A stretch of DNA of 64,000 nucleotides from Prochlorococcus sp. AG-363-C02 (lineage in GTDB: Bacteria; Cyanobacteriota; Cyanobacteriia; PCC-6307; Cyanobiaceae), in assembly GCA_003278345.1 (NCBI GenBank), contig QCFH01000001.1:62001-126000 (forward strand), in the 5' to 3' direction. The notes under the pieces were generated by a model. The model saw only the letters and a program-made list of their open reading frames with translations, searched no databases and was not told where the DNA came from. A program made the translations under genes and the position numbers. Position 1 is the stretch's first letter; every line of letters begins with the position of its first letter. Shown here one piece after another: positions 28,001-39,101 of the stretch.

Positions 28001-28174
28001 TTATTCAATTGGTTGACCAAGTTCATCACGCAACCTGCGAATTCGTTGTAGTAGTTTCAATCTTCTACTTCTAGCGGTAGCAGTTAAGAAAAGTCTTAAC
28101 GGAAAATAAATTAAAGTCATTGTTCCGGCAAGTCCGGCCATTAATATGAAAAACAGTGATCCAGAATCATTCAT
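28001..28174 (-). CDS. Small membrane protein, conserved-looking, between fabG and groEL
   Basis: 57 residues read leftwards from an ATG at 28174: an N-terminal helix (LFFILMAGLAGTMTLIYFPLRLFL) followed by a strongly basic amphipathic stretch (ATARSRRLKLLQRIRRLRDELGQPIE). The stop is seven bases beyond the fabG stop. The clean hydrophobic-then-basic layout and intact frame argue for a real gene. I think similar short proteins occur in other picocyanobacteria, but I assign no function. Confidence 0.65.
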   Translation of the reverse strand: MNDSGSLFFILMAGLAGTMTLIYFPLRLFLTATARSRRLKLLQRIRRLRDELGQPIE

Positions 28175-28253
28175 ATATGAAACCTTAAACGCCTAAGTGA
28201 AATTAAGCATTATTTGAATCTAAAAATTAAAAGGATTCGGCTTTCCCCACTTA

Positions 28254-28283
28254 TTAACATCCCACTTTTCGTAAGAGTGTTAA
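28254..28283. promoter_or_regulatory. Degenerate CIRCE-like element before groEL
   Basis: The right half GAGTGTTAA (28275-28283) is one base from the CIRCE half-site GAGTGCTAA. The left half TTAACATCC (28254-28262) matches its complement only in the outer bases, and the spacer is 12 rather than 9. It lies 27 bases before the groEL start. This could be a decayed HrcA operator. Confidence 0.3.
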
Positions 28284-29993
<1,710 letters not shown>

Positions 29994-30048
29994 GAAAAAC
30001 AAACAAATCAATACAAGATTAGTTTTTATTCATATACCTAAAGTCTAC

Positions 30049-30549
30049 TTATGAAGCTTTAGGTAATTCCTTATCTAATGAAGGCAACCATCTTCGAAAA
30101 TGATTTATAGAAGGTCTTGGAGGCAATCCCAGAACAATACACTTCTTATCTGTAGATGATTTTTTTGTTTCTTCATCCAAAAGAACTTTTGTTTCCTCCT
30201 CTGAAAACTGATTAGGTTGATTATCGTTCAAGGGAATCAAATCCCATGATGTAAAAGGTTGCTCCTCTATTTCATCAGGTTCTTCTTGATTTTTATTTAT
30301 AAAATCATCCAAAATAATAGGTTCAACTTTTTCAATACTGATCTCAGAAGATTCCACCACCTGAGGCAAATCTTGAACGACTTTAATTACTTCCTCTTGT
30401 TTTTCTGCTTCCTGGAGCGTATCAATACCATACCTATGAACCCATTGAGATCTCAACCAAGATAGTTGGTCTTTTTCTCCAACTTCTATTGCCTGAGAAA
30501 TCTGATAACGGAGTTGATCTTTACGCAAAGAAATTAAATTTGATGGCAT
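30049..30549 (-). CDS. Hypothetical protein with acidic linker
   Basis: 166 residues in three parts. The N-terminus (about 1-48) is an amphipathic helical segment with DQLRYQISQAIEVGEKDQLSWLRSQWVHRYG. The middle (50-135) is acidic and probably disordered, Glu/Asp/Gln-rich. The C-terminus is a short basic motif (IVLGLPPRPSINHFRRWLPSLDK) that looks like a conserved binding motif. No membrane segment. It lies 14 bases downstream of the ABC permease, same strand. No family recognised. Confidence 0.7.
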   Translation of the reverse strand: MPSNLISLRKDQLRYQISQAIEVGEKDQLSWLRSQWVHRYGIDTLQEAEKQEEVIKVVQDLPQVVESSEISIEKVEPIILDDFINKNQEEPDEIEEQPFTSWDLIPLNDNQPNQFSEEETKVLLDEETKKSSTDKKCIVLGLPPRPSINHFRRWLPSLDKELPKAS

Positions 30550-30563
30550 TGTTTAATCAATAG

Positions 30564-31427
30564 CTAAATGAGTTTGCGATTTAAGAGAGGGCGAATACCT
30601 ATAAACAAACCTGTAGTTAGGATCGTTAAAAGAAGTAAACATCCATATCCATTCACTTCTCCATAAGGAGCGTGAACAAGAACACTTCCTAAGTTTAGGG
30701 AGCCACTATAAGCAGCCCGAATAGGTTCTATAGCAAAGGTAAGCGGATTTAAAGCAGCTAGCCAGCCCAACCATGTCGGCATGAAAGAAATTGGAACTAA
30801 AGCAGTACTTGCGAACAACAAAGGAAGATTGGCAACAAAAATTACAGCTATCAGTTCAATATGTCCTGGCAAGATAAAAGCCAATCCAAGGCTTAAGGCT
30901 GTAACACCAAAAACCAATATTAAAAGCGTTATAAGTACTAATAAAATTCCAAAGAAGCTAGGTAACCCATAGCCAAGCAAAAATGCTGCTCCCATGATGA
31001 CAACACTTTGTAAAATACTAATAGTTGCTATATAAATTACAGAGGAAATCACAATAGAACTTCTACTCCTCAATGGAGCGACCAACAAACGGTTTAGAAA
31101 GCCAAACTCGCGATCAAACATGACAGGGAGTCCTGCGTTAAGAGCACCACTAAAAGCTGTAAATACAATTATTCCAGCACCTAGAAATTTCCCATAAGCT
31201 ATCCCTCCAGGGAGAAGATTTATAGGTGCATTTTCAAAAAGAGCTCCAAACAAAACAAGCCATATCATTGGCTGAATTATTCCTGCAACCAAAGTAGAAG
31301 GTCTCCGAAACAACTGTAAAAAAAGTCTTTTAGTTAAGGCAAAAACCTCTTGATAAATTTGAGAAAAAGTTTCTTCTTTATTTGTCAAAGAAGAGCTTGA
31401 TGATGGAGAGGGAAAAGATTTACTCAT
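30564..31427 (-). CDS. ABC-2 type transporter permease
   Basis: 287 residues with six membrane helices after a polar Ser-rich N-terminus. Typical ABC-2 segments are LFRRPSTLVAGIIQPMIWLVLFGALF, FDREFGFLNRLLVAPLRSRSS (the conserved cytoplasmic EREFG-type motif) and LGWLAALNPLTFAIEPIRAAYSG. It pairs with the ATPase 34 bases upstream to form an exporter, possibly of a lipid, polysaccharide precursor or small molecule. The substrate is not readable. Confidence 0.9.
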   Translation of the reverse strand: MSKSFPSPSSSSSLTNKEETFSQIYQEVFALTKRLFLQLFRRPSTLVAGIIQPMIWLVLFGALFENAPINLLPGGIAYGKFLGAGIIVFTAFSGALNAGLPVMFDREFGFLNRLLVAPLRSRSSIVISSVIYIATISILQSVVIMGAAFLLGYGLPSFFGILLVLITLLILVFGVTALSLGLAFILPGHIELIAVIFVANLPLLFASTALVPISFMPTWLGWLAALNPLTFAIEPIRAAYSGSLNLGSVLVHAPYGEVNGYGCLLLLTILTTGLFIGIRPLLNRKLI

Positions 31428-31461
31428 AAATTTGAAGTTACAGAAAATTTTTTCATAATAT

Positions 31462-32475
31462 TTATCTCATAGCCTGTTTTGCCTCTTTTTTAAGATCTCT
31501 CTTGTTAGCAACTTCAAGTTCAGCATCCAAGAGAGTTTTCCCTGTTGACTTTAAGTAAACATCATCAAGGCTTGGACGACTTTCTGAAATTGCAAATATG
31601 TCATAACCCTTTTCCTTTAACTGAGTGCGCAATATTGGCAAGGCATCTTTTTTATCAACAAAAAAATTCAAAGAAAATCCCTGAGCTCTATTTACAACAA
31701 CATCATGAAACCCATCCAAATCTTTTATTAGCTCCTTGATTTTTTCTCCCTCAATTTCATTACTAAATTCTCTTACTTTAAGAGTAACCCTATTTAAACC
31801 CAGTTCTTTTTTTAATTCATCTGGGGTTCCATGTGCAATAACTCTACCTGCATCAATAATTGCCATATTATCTGCAAGCTCATCAACCTCCTCTAGATAA
31901 TGACTACTTAGAAGAATTGTTTTACCAGCTTTATGCAAATCTTTTAATAATGACCAAATAGTTGAGCGACTTTCAATATCCAATCCAACAGTAGGTTCAT
32001 CCAAGACCAATAAATCGGGTTCATGCATTAACCCGCTAGCAAGATCAATGCGTCTTCTCATACCTCCGGAATAAGAACCAGAGCGTCTATCAATCCACTG
32101 GTGCATATCAAGCTGTTCAATTAGAGTTTTAATTCTTTCTTCTCTATGTACTCTCCTCAAATGATAAAGATCTCCATGAAGTTGCAACAATTCTCTTCCG
32201 GTTAGAATCTTATCTATTGCAACTTCTTGGGCAACGTAACCAATTTTTCTTCTTACATTTCTAGGATTTTTTAAAGCATTTTCTCCTGCAACTATCACCT
32301 CACCAGAATCAGGTTCTAACAAAGTGCAAAGGATTCTAAGTGTAGTGCTTTTACCAGAACCATTAGGACCAAGGAGACCAAAAAAAGAACCTTGTTGTAT
32401 TTCCAAACTAAGCTTTCTAAGAGCCATTACAGGCCCATAAGATTTAACTAATTCATGAAGTTCCACCACAGGCAT
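31462..32475 (-). CDS. ABC transporter ATP-binding protein, DrrA/ABC-2 type
   Basis: 337 residues from the ATG at 32475; one TTG codon further upstream is less likely. Walker A GLLGPNGSGKSTTLRIL, signature SYSGGMRRRIDLASGL, Walker B LLVLDEPTVGLDIESRS, H-loop LLSSHYLEEVDELAD. The extra C-terminal domain of about 100 residues (LNRVTLKVREFSN...SRPSLDDVYLKSTGKTL) is the DrrA-type regulatory domain. It is followed by the ABC-2 permease. Both lie downstream of ctaA-ctaB on the same strand. Confidence 0.93.
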   Translation of the reverse strand: MPVVELHELVKSYGPVMALRKLSLEIQQGSFFGLLGPNGSGKSTTLRILCTLLEPDSGEVIVAGENALKNPRNVRRKIGYVAQEVAIDKILTGRELLQLHGDLYHLRRVHREERIKTLIEQLDMHQWIDRRSGSYSGGMRRRIDLASGLMHEPDLLVLDEPTVGLDIESRSTIWSLLKDLHKAGKTILLSSHYLEEVDELADNMAIIDAGRVIAHGTPDELKKELGLNRVTLKVREFSNEIEGEKIKELIKDLDGFHDVVVNRAQGFSLNFFVDKKDALPILRTQLKEKGYDIFAISESRPSLDDVYLKSTGKTLLDAELEVANKRDLKKEAKQAMR

Positions 32476-32568
32476 CAAAAAGATCTCAGTGAGTAACTTT
32501 TAAGAATCTAGAGAGTAAATTCAAATAAAGGGTGTTTTTTTCTCATATGAAAAAAGTTTTTAAACAAG

Positions 32569-33561
32569 CTACAAAATACTGCTCATATTAGATAAAAGAT
32601 GAATGGCTTGATGATGAAATTGATTAGCCAACTCCAAACGACTAATTACAAGTAAAAGACAAATGCCAAACATATAAAGAATAGACCACCTAAATAATCC
32701 CTTTGCTCGTTTTAGATCTTCAGGATCATCTGCCAGGCGATTGAACATTTGAATTAATCGAAAATTAAAAGGTATCAATAAAAGCCCATATAAAAGGCCA
32801 CCTTCTGGAAGAGCAAATACACCTAAAACACTCAATAAAGCCGTTGCCCATCCATATTGTGAAATAGCCTTAGCAGTAAATATAGGTCCTTTAACTACTG
32901 GAAGCATTGGTATTCCTACAGATTCATAGTCTTCTTTAAGAAGTATTGCCAAAGCCCAAAAATGAGCAGGAGTCCATACCATTACAAGAGCAAAAAGCCA
33001 CCAACCACTAAGTCCAATATGCCCTGTCGCAGCAGAGGCTCCAACCAATGGAGGTATAGCACCAGCAACTCCACCAAAAACAATATTATTAGATGTTCTA
33101 GGCTTCAAAAAGGCCGTATAAAGCAATACATAACTGCATAAACCAAGCAATGAAAGCCCAGCAGCTAAGCAATTAACTCCGCTAACAAGCAAAGCAGAGG
33201 CAGCCAAAGTGCAAGAGATTGCTCCTGCAAAAACAGCTGATGGAGAAAGTCTTCCTGAAGGCAATGCCCTAGAACTTGTCCTTTTCATTCGGCTATCTAA
33301 GTCTTGCTCCCAAAGACAGTTAAGAGCTCCAGCCGCAGCCGCTGCAAGGGCTCCACCACCTAAAGTACAAGCAAGTGTTGGAGAAGGGACTGGCCATCCT
33401 TCACTTAATGCCATCCCTCCAAGTGTTGTTGCCAATAGCAAAGGAATTAGACGAGGCTTTGCAACCTCTAACCAAGGAGGAAGTTTTATTTTTTTCCTAG
33501 AAGGCACAACTTCATCTCTCCTAAGAGATCCTTGAAGGACTTCAGAAGTAGAACTAACCAT
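32569..33561 (-). CDS. ctaB: Protoheme IX farnesyltransferase (heme O synthase)
   Basis: 330 residues, UbiA superfamily with about eight membrane helices. It adds a farnesyl group to heme b to give heme O. Diagnostic segments are [47 protein letters not shown] (first Asp-rich motif), [27 protein letters not shown] and [27 protein letters not shown]. Its start overlaps the end of ctaA by eight bases, so the two are translationally coupled and act in series. Confidence 0.96.
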   Translation of the reverse strand: MVSSTSEVLQGSLRRDEVVPSRKKIKLPPWLEVAKPRLIPLLLATTLGGMALSEGWPVPSPTLACTLGGGALAAAAAGALNCLWEQDLDSRMKRTSSRALPSGRLSPSAVFAGAISCTLAASALLVSGVNCLAAGLSLLGLCSYVLLYTAFLKPRTSNNIVFGGVAGAIPPLVGASAATGHIGLSGWWLFALVMVWTPAHFWALAILLKEDYESVGIPMLPVVKGPIFTAKAISQYGWATALLSVLGVFALPEGGLLYGLLLIPFNFRLIQMFNRLADDPEDLKRAKGLFRWSILYMFGICLLLVISRLELANQFHHQAIHLLSNMSSIL

Positions 33562-34480
33562 GGCAAACCTCCAAAGAATTATCTTGAAGCTTTTGAGAAC
33601 TCATAAAAGATGCTTTATTGGGACTGCGACAACTAAGTGCTGACAAAAATGCCACCAATAAACATGCAATTAATTGATGAGCTACTCTTACTAAAGGTTC
33701 ATTTAAACCTATGTTCACTGAAAAAACACCAAGAAAAATTTGAACGGTCAATAAAGAAAAGACAATTGTTAGAAATGGCCATTGATCTCGAAACCAACCG
33801 CCAGAAAGAATAGAAGTAAAAACAAAGGAGAGAACGACTAACAAAATAGGAAACGCAGAAATCCTATGAATATCAAGCCATTTGCAATTAATACTAGTAG
33901 CCAAACAAGCTTGGGCTCCCCAGGTAGTTGCCATTCTGCTTCCAATCAAACTCTGAATAATTACAACTAAAAGAGAAGTTCTACTTAGTAACTTCCACCA
34001 AAGGGGTAAGTCTGTTCCTTCAGGCGCAAAAAGTTTCTGAGTTAATCCACTCATCAATGCAACAAGAGTTAGGGCCAAAAGCAAATGACTCATAACTATT
34101 GTTGAAGGTAAAAGGTCTATAACAGTTAAAGCACCCAGGGCACCTTGTAAAGAAATTAATATCAATATAATTCCATTAATCAAGGGTAACCATCTAGGTA
34201 AAAATGATTTATAGATCAGGGAAAGAATAAATTGCAGAGATATCGCTATACCAACAAAAAATGCGTCTAGTCTGTGAAACCATTCAAGAAAAACCTGAAG
34301 GTTCATTTGTCCCCTAGGGAATAATGATCCATAGCAAAGAGGCCAATCTGGACAAGCAAGTCCTGCTTCCATAACCCTAGTTGCTCCACCAATTGCAACT
34401 AATGCAACTAGAGCTACAACAATATGAGCTGACAGCTTCCCGAGAAAATTTCTTATTAATTGTGGATTTAATCTAAGCAA
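33554..34480 (-). CDS. ctaA: Heme A synthase (CtaA/COX15)
   Basis: 308 residues, eight membrane helices. It oxidises the C8 methyl of heme O to a formyl group, giving heme A for the aa3 oxidase encoded divergently. Visible are [21 protein letters not shown] at the first extracellular loop, the His-bearing [40 protein letters not shown] helix and [14 protein letters not shown]. It shares a 260-base intergenic region with ctaC. Confidence 0.94.
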   Translation of the reverse strand: MLRLNPQLIRNFLGKLSAHIVVALVALVAIGGATRVMEAGLACPDWPLCYGSLFPRGQMNLQVFLEWFHRLDAFFVGIAISLQFILSLIYKSFLPRWLPLINGIILILISLQGALGALTVIDLLPSTIVMSHLLLALTLVALMSGLTQKLFAPEGTDLPLWWKLLSRTSLLVVIIQSLIGSRMATTWGAQACLATSINCKWLDIHRISAFPILLVVLSFVFTSILSGGWFRDQWPFLTIVFSLLTVQIFLGVFSVNIGLNEPLVRVAHQLIACLLVAFLSALSCRSPNKASFMSSQKLQDNSLEVCHG

Positions 34481-34700
34481 CCTAAAATCAGATTTTAAAT
34501 GAACGGCTTAATACCTAAAGTTAGCCGTATAAAAAATAAAGGCATGATATTTATTATTAGTTCAACTAAATAAGTTCTAAAGTCTCCCATTCCTGACATA
34601 ACAACTTTAATAAGCACTCATGCAATGCAAATCTCTAGAAAAAGAAAGAAAATATTGAATTGAGTCTGGAGAAGTAAGTACTTGATGCGCAACGAAGGAA

Positions 34701-34719
34701 TTCTCTATAAGTTAGAGAA
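34701..34719 (+). promoter_or_regulatory. Hairpin in the ctaC leader
   Basis: TTCTCTA (34701-34707) and TAGAGAA (34713-34719) form a perfect 7-bp stem with a 5-base loop. AAGGAG at 34728-34733 and a TTG start at 34741 follow. It is placed to influence ctaC translation or to protect the mRNA 5' end. Confidence 0.5.
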
Positions 34720-34740
34720 AGATATACAAGGAGTCTAATA

Positions 34741-35562
34741 TTGCCGCCAAAAACTGGTGTATATGCGATTTTAATTAGCCTTGCTCTAATTATTGCTTGC
34801 ATATGGGCAAGCAATAACCTCAGCCTATTACCAGCTGATGCTAGTTCAAATGCCCCTATATACGATGAGTTGTTTAACGTACTTTTTGTTATTGGGACAA
34901 TATTGTTCGTTGGGATGACAGGACTAGTCATCTATAGCCTGATTCAATTCAGAAGAAAGCCCGGAGAAGAGGGCGATGGATTAGCAATTAAAGATAATTT
35001 ACCTTTAGAGATTTTATGGACAGCTGTGCCGGCAGTAGTGATTTTATTTGTTGGTCTTTATAGCTATGACATATATGAACGCATGGGAGGTATGCAAACA
35101 CTAAATCATGATGTACACAATCAACACTCAATGTCTTCGGAAGAAAGGTTGTGGGGTGGTATTGGAACATTAAAAGAAGACAATGCCGAAATAAAAGAAT
35201 TTCCCATCAATGTTGAATTAACAGCAATGCAATTTGCTTTTCTTTTTAATTATCCAAAAGGAGAAATTATTTCAGGGGAGCTACATGTTCCAGTAGGTCA
35301 ACCAGTAAGCATGAAAATGGAATCCAAGGATGTAATACATGCTTTTTGGGTTCCAGAGTTTCGTCTTAAACAAGATGTCATACCAGGTCAACCGACAATA
35401 TTAAATTTCACACCTACTAAGACTGGAAGATACCCAATAATTTGCGCTGAATTATGTGGTCCTTATCATGGAGGAATGCGCTCCACTGTTGTAGTCGAAG
35501 AGCCTGAAGAATATGATGCTTGGTTTCAAAAAAATTCAAAATCAACCGAGGTAGAGCTATGA
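34741..35562 (+). CDS. ctaC: Cytochrome c oxidase subunit II
   Basis: 273 residues. Two N-terminal membrane helices (YAILISLALIIACIWAS and VLFVIGTILFVGMTGLVIY) precede the periplasmic cupredoxin domain. The binuclear CuA ligands are in CAELCGPYHGGM (Cys, Glu, Cys, His, Met), with the other His in KDVIHAFWVPEF. It accepts electrons from cytochrome c6 or plastocyanin. The TTG start is supported by AAGGAG seven bases upstream. Its stop overlaps the ctaD start (ATGA). Confidence 0.96.
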   Translation: MPPKTGVYAILISLALIIACIWASNNLSLLPADASSNAPIYDELFNVLFVIGTILFVGMTGLVIYSLIQFRRKPGEEGDGLAIKDNLPLEILWTAVPAVVILFVGLYSYDIYERMGGMQTLNHDVHNQHSMSSEERLWGGIGTLKEDNAEIKEFPINVELTAMQFAFLFNYPKGEIISGELHVPVGQPVSMKMESKDVIHAFWVPEFRLKQDVIPGQPTILNFTPTKTGRYPIICAELCGPYHGGMRSTVVVEEPEEYDAWFQKNSKSTEVEL

Positions 35563-37211
35563 GCATCTCCCTACCTCCATCCACTAAAAACAATATTGAG
35601 AAACTGCAACCAACAGGATGGCTTCGTTACTTTAGTTTTAGTCTCGATCATAAAGTTATAGGCATTCAATATTTAGTTTGTGGTTTTATTTTTTACTTAA
35701 TTGGTGGTTTACTTGCTGGCGCTATTCGTATAGAACTAACAAGTCCAATTTCCGACTTTATGCCGAGAGAAGTATATAACCAAGTACTAACATTACATGG
35801 AACGATAATGATATTTTTATGGATCGTTCCGGTTGTGAATGGAGCTTTCGGAAATTATTTGATTCCTTTCTATGTAGGTGCTCGTGATATGGCATTCCCA
35901 CGCCTAAATGCAGTTGCATTTTGGCTAATACCCCCAGCAGGGTTACTATTAATTTCAAGTTATTTTATAAATGGTGCCGCACAATCAGGCTGGACAGCAT
36001 ACCCTCCTCTAAGCATTACGACTCCAGCAGCGGGTCAAATTATATGGATAATAAGTGTTCTCCTACTAGGGGGAAGTTCTATCTTTGGTGGAATTAATTT
36101 CATAGCAACTATTCTCAAGCTTCGCAGACCAGGATTAAAGTTAATGCAATTGCCTATGTACTGCTGGGCAATGCTAGGCACAAGCATATTAGTAGTTCTA
36201 TCAACTCCTGTATTAGCAGGCACACTCATACTTTTAAGTTTTGACATTGTTGCTCATACAGGTTTTTTTAATCCTAGCCTTGGCGGAAATGTAATTGTTT
36301 ATCAGCACCTTTTCTGGTTTTATTCCCATCCCGCTGTTTACATAATGGTTCTTCCTGCATTTGGATTAGTAAGTGAAATCCTACCTGTACATAGCAGAAA
36401 GCCACTATTTGGATACACAACAATGGTCTACTCGATAATGGCCATAGTAGCTTTAGGACTTGTTGTATGGGCTCATCACATGTTCACTAGTGGCACACCT
36501 CCATGGATGAGATTGTTCTTTACAATTGCTACTGCATTCATCGCAGTACCAACAGGAATAAAGTTTTTCAACTGGGTTGCCACTCTTTGGGGAGGGCGTA
36601 TTTCTCTGAATAGCGCAATTCTCTTTTCATGTGGATTTATAGTAAACTTTGTATTAGGTGGAATTACTGGCGTTGCATTGGCTCAAGTCCCATTTGATGT
36701 TCATGTTCATGATACCTACTTTGTAGTTGCTCATTTTCATTACATAGTCTATGGGGGTTCAGTTTTTGTAATCTTTTCTTCTATCTATCACTGGTACCCA
36801 AAATTCACAGGCAAAATGCTTAATGAAAAAATTGGGAAATTGCATTTTGCAATTACCTTCATTGGCTTTAACCTATGTTTTGCACCACAACATTGGTTAG
36901 GCTTAAATGGAATGCCAAGGCGAGTAGCAGAATATGATCCTCAATTCGCTTTTGTTAATCAATTAAGTAGTATTGGTGCTCTATTGATGGCTCTAAGCAC
37001 TCTTCCTTTTCTTTGGAATGTTTTATACAGCATATTTAAGGGAGAAGAATCTGGAGACAATCCATGGAAAGCCTTAACTCCAGAATGGTTGACAACATCA
37101 CCACCTCCAGTAGAAAACTGGATTGGAGAAGCTCCTCTGGTAACTGAACCATATGGTTATGGGGAGAAGCAAGCAAGAAAAGCTTCTTCAAAGCCTAATT
37201 CTGATCAGTAA
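35559..37211 (+). CDS. ctaD: Cytochrome c oxidase subunit I
   Basis: 550 residues from the ATG at 35559 (MSISLPPSTKN) within the ATGA overlap with ctaC. Twelve membrane helices. Heme and copper ligands are in LTLHGTIMIFLW, FWFYSHPAVYIMVLP (CuB His with the cross-linked Tyr region), WAHHMFTSG (two CuB His) and HVHDTYFVVAHFHYIVYGG (heme a and a3 His). It reduces O2 to water and pumps protons; cyanobacterial thylakoids use it for dark respiration. Confidence 0.97.
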   Translation: MSISLPPSTKNNIEKLQPTGWLRYFSFSLDHKVIGIQYLVCGFIFYLIGGLLAGAIRIELTSPISDFMPREVYNQVLTLHGTIMIFLWIVPVVNGAFGNYLIPFYVGARDMAFPRLNAVAFWLIPPAGLLLISSYFINGAAQSGWTAYPPLSITTPAAGQIIWIISVLLLGGSSIFGGINFIATILKLRRPGLKLMQLPMYCWAMLGTSILVVLSTPVLAGTLILLSFDIVAHTGFFNPSLGGNVIVYQHLFWFYSHPAVYIMVLPAFGLVSEILPVHSRKPLFGYTTMVYSIMAIVALGLVVWAHHMFTSGTPPWMRLFFTIATAFIAVPTGIKFFNWVATLWGGRISLNSAILFSCGFIVNFVLGGITGVALAQVPFDVHVHDTYFVVAHFHYIVYGGSVFVIFSSIYHWYPKFTGKMLNEKIGKLHFAITFIGFNLCFAPQHWLGLNGMPRRVAEYDPQFAFVNQLSSIGALLMALSTLPFLWNVLYSIFKGEESGDNPWKALTPEWLTTSPPPVENWIGEAPLVTEPYGYGEKQARKASSKPNSDQ

Positions 37212-37216
37212 TTGGA

Positions 37217-37819
37217 ATGACAACAGTCTCACCTATAAATAAGCAGTCGAATGAGCTTACTGCCCATAAGGAGGAACATGCCGATCATAGATTATTTGGC
37301 CTTATAACTTTTCTTATTGCGGATGGAATGACTTTCGCTGGTTTTTTTGCAGCATATCTAACCTTTAAAGCCGTTAACCCTTTACTACCAGACGCTGTTT
37401 ATGAACTAGAACTTCCTCTTCCTACTTTAAATACGATTTTATTGTTAGTAAGCAGTGCAACCTTTCACAAAGCAGGGAAAGCATTAGAAAAAAGCAATTC
37501 AAAAAAATGTCAATACTGGTTACTCATTACAGCAAGTCTTGGGATTGCATTCTTGATCAGTCAAATGTTCGAATACTTTACCCTTCCATTCGGACTCACG
37601 GACAATCTTTATGCAAGCACTTTTTATGCATTAACAGGATTCCATGGTCTTCATGTGACTCTAGGGGCAATAATGATTTGTATTGTTTGGTGGCAATCAA
37701 GATCTCCAGGTGGCAGAGTTACAGCCTCTAATAGGTTTCCTTTAGAGGCAGCAGAGCTCTATTGGCATTTTGTTGATGGGATTTGGGTGGTTTTATTCAT
37801 CATTCTCTATCTTCTTTAA
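37217..37819 (+). CDS. ctaE: Cytochrome c oxidase subunit III
   Basis: 200 residues with five membrane helices, the short bacterial form: LFGLITFLIADGMTFAGFFAAYLTFKA, LNTILLLVSSATFHKAGKAL, FYALTGFHGLHVTLGAIMICIVWW and AAELYWHFVDGIWVVLFIILYLL. It stabilises subunit I. It starts five bases after ctaD. This completes ctaCDE. Confidence 0.95.
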   Translation: MTTVSPINKQSNELTAHKEEHADHRLFGLITFLIADGMTFAGFFAAYLTFKAVNPLLPDAVYELELPLPTLNTILLLVSSATFHKAGKALEKSNSKKCQYWLLITASLGIAFLISQMFEYFTLPFGLTDNLYASTFYALTGFHGLHVTLGAIMICIVWWQSRSPGGRVTASNRFPLEAAELYWHFVDGIWVVLFIILYLL

Positions 37820-37916
37820 TCTTTAATTCTTGATAATAAACAAATTAATTTGAAGAGTTTTATTGCCACAATTGCACTTATTCGTCAGAATTAATAGAAA
37901 CTAATAGAACTCTTAC

Positions 37917-38291
37917 ATGCTGGTAGGCCAAGAATTACTCGACAAAGCCAGATCATTGAGCAAATGTTCTGAGGATGAAATCGCAAGAGGATGCGGTTAT
38001 GTAGGTCCAAGTGGCAGGGTTTTACGAAAAAGCTTTTACCGGGCATTGGTTCAAGCAAAAGGATATAAACTCCGCTCAAATGGGCCGGGGAGACCTGGCA
38101 ACAGATCTTCTAGAGGTCGACAAGCAGAGTTCAGAACAAAAGTACATGGCAATGGGAATCTTCTTATTGGTCATGCCTATACAAAGAAACTTGGACTAGA
38201 ACCTGGTCAGGAATTTAGAATTGACGTAAGAAAAGATTCTGGGGCAATATGTTTGCTTCCTCTAGGTGGAAAAACTCTTGAAATAAAATAA
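37917..38291 (+). CDS. cyAbrB-family transcriptional regulator
   Basis: 124 residues. The cyanobacterial AbrB signature is visible: an N-terminal helix (QELLDKARSLSKCSEDEIARGCGYV), FYRALVQAKG, then the C-terminal AbrB-like part RQAEFRTKVHGNGNLLIGHAYTKKLGLEPGQEF. Homologues (CalA, CalB, cyAbrB2) regulate carbon/nitrogen balance, hydrogenase and stress genes. The linker between GYV and FYRALV is shorter than in model cyAbrBs. It lies 97 bases after ctaE, so it may be its own unit. Confidence 0.88.
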   Translation: MLVGQELLDKARSLSKCSEDEIARGCGYVGPSGRVLRKSFYRALVQAKGYKLRSNGPGRPGNRSSRGRQAEFRTKVHGNGNLLIGHAYTKKLGLEPGQEFRIDVRKDSGAICLLPLGGKTLEIK

Positions 38292-38343
38292 AAAAGAGAT
38301 TTGGAATTCTATAAATATATTTGTTTAATACATGAAAGTTCCA

Positions 38344-39012
38344 TTAATAACCATTTTTTCTAAGCCAATCCTTTGAGACATCAGAATAACCAGTATTAAG
38401 ACTTCCTTTTGGATTAATTCTGTCAGAATTGTAATTTAAAAGATTTTCTGCGTATTTAGCCATTAGATCAACTTCAAGGTTTACTATTTCTCCTTCTTTT
38501 AAATAATGCAATGAAGTATTTGACCATGTATGGGGTATAACTGCCATTGAAAAAGCGTCTCCCCTTTGTTGTTTTTCTGAAACAGTGAGACTTACACCAT
38601 TGATTGCAATACTTCCTTTATTACATATATATTTTGAAAACATACTTTCCTCGAAAGCTATTTTTAAATCCCAGGAATTTGATAAAGCTCTTACAGAAAC
38701 CACCTTCCCTAATCCATCAACATGACCAGTCACCAAATGGCCTCCCAATCTATCTGAAAGTCTCAGTGCTTTTTCCAAATTTACAACTCCTTGCTGATTA
38801 GCCTTTTCTCCAAGTGCAGTTCTTTTTAAAGTTTCTTCGCTTATATCTGCCAAGAAAGCCTTCTCTCTCATTGAAGAAACAGTTAAACAAACACCATCCA
38901 CGGAAATACTCTCACCTAGAACCAATGGGAAAAAAGAATTCGGGGGCTCAACCAAAACCCCATTTCCATGAAGATGAATTGTCCCTAATGCTTGAATTAA
39001 ACCTGTAAACAT
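38344..39012 (-). CDS. ribE: Riboflavin synthase, alpha subunit
   Basis: 222 residues made of two lumazine-binding domains. It dismutates two 6,7-dimethyl-8-ribityllumazine molecules to riboflavin. Repeat 1 has MFTGLIQALG, ESISVDGVCLTVSSM, ADISEETLKRT and GGHLVTGHVDG; repeat 2 has GSIAINGVSLTVSEK and VIPHTWSNTSL. The start at MFTGLIQ is fixed by the family's invariant N-terminus. It is divergent from the aldo/keto reductase gene. Confidence 0.96.
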   Translation of the reverse strand: MFTGLIQALGTIHLHGNGVLVEPPNSFFPLVLGESISVDGVCLTVSSMREKAFLADISEETLKRTALGEKANQQGVVNLEKALRLSDRLGGHLVTGHVDGLGKVVSVRALSNSWDLKIAFEESMFSKYICNKGSIAINGVSLTVSEKQQRGDAFSMAVIPHTWSNTSLHYLKEGEIVNLEVDLMAKYAENLLNYNSDRINPKGSLNTGYSDVSKDWLRKNGY

Positions 39013-39101
39013 TTTAAAAAGAGCTAAATAAAAAATACTTAGTCATAATCAGAGAAAAGTTCTTGCAAGAAATCTCGTCAAATGCACCAAATCCCAGCTG
39101 A

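Noticed and set aside
30037..30063. Terminator after groEL
   Set aside because: CCTAAAG/CTTTAGG form a stem, but there is no T-run and the right arm lies in the convergent coding sequence.
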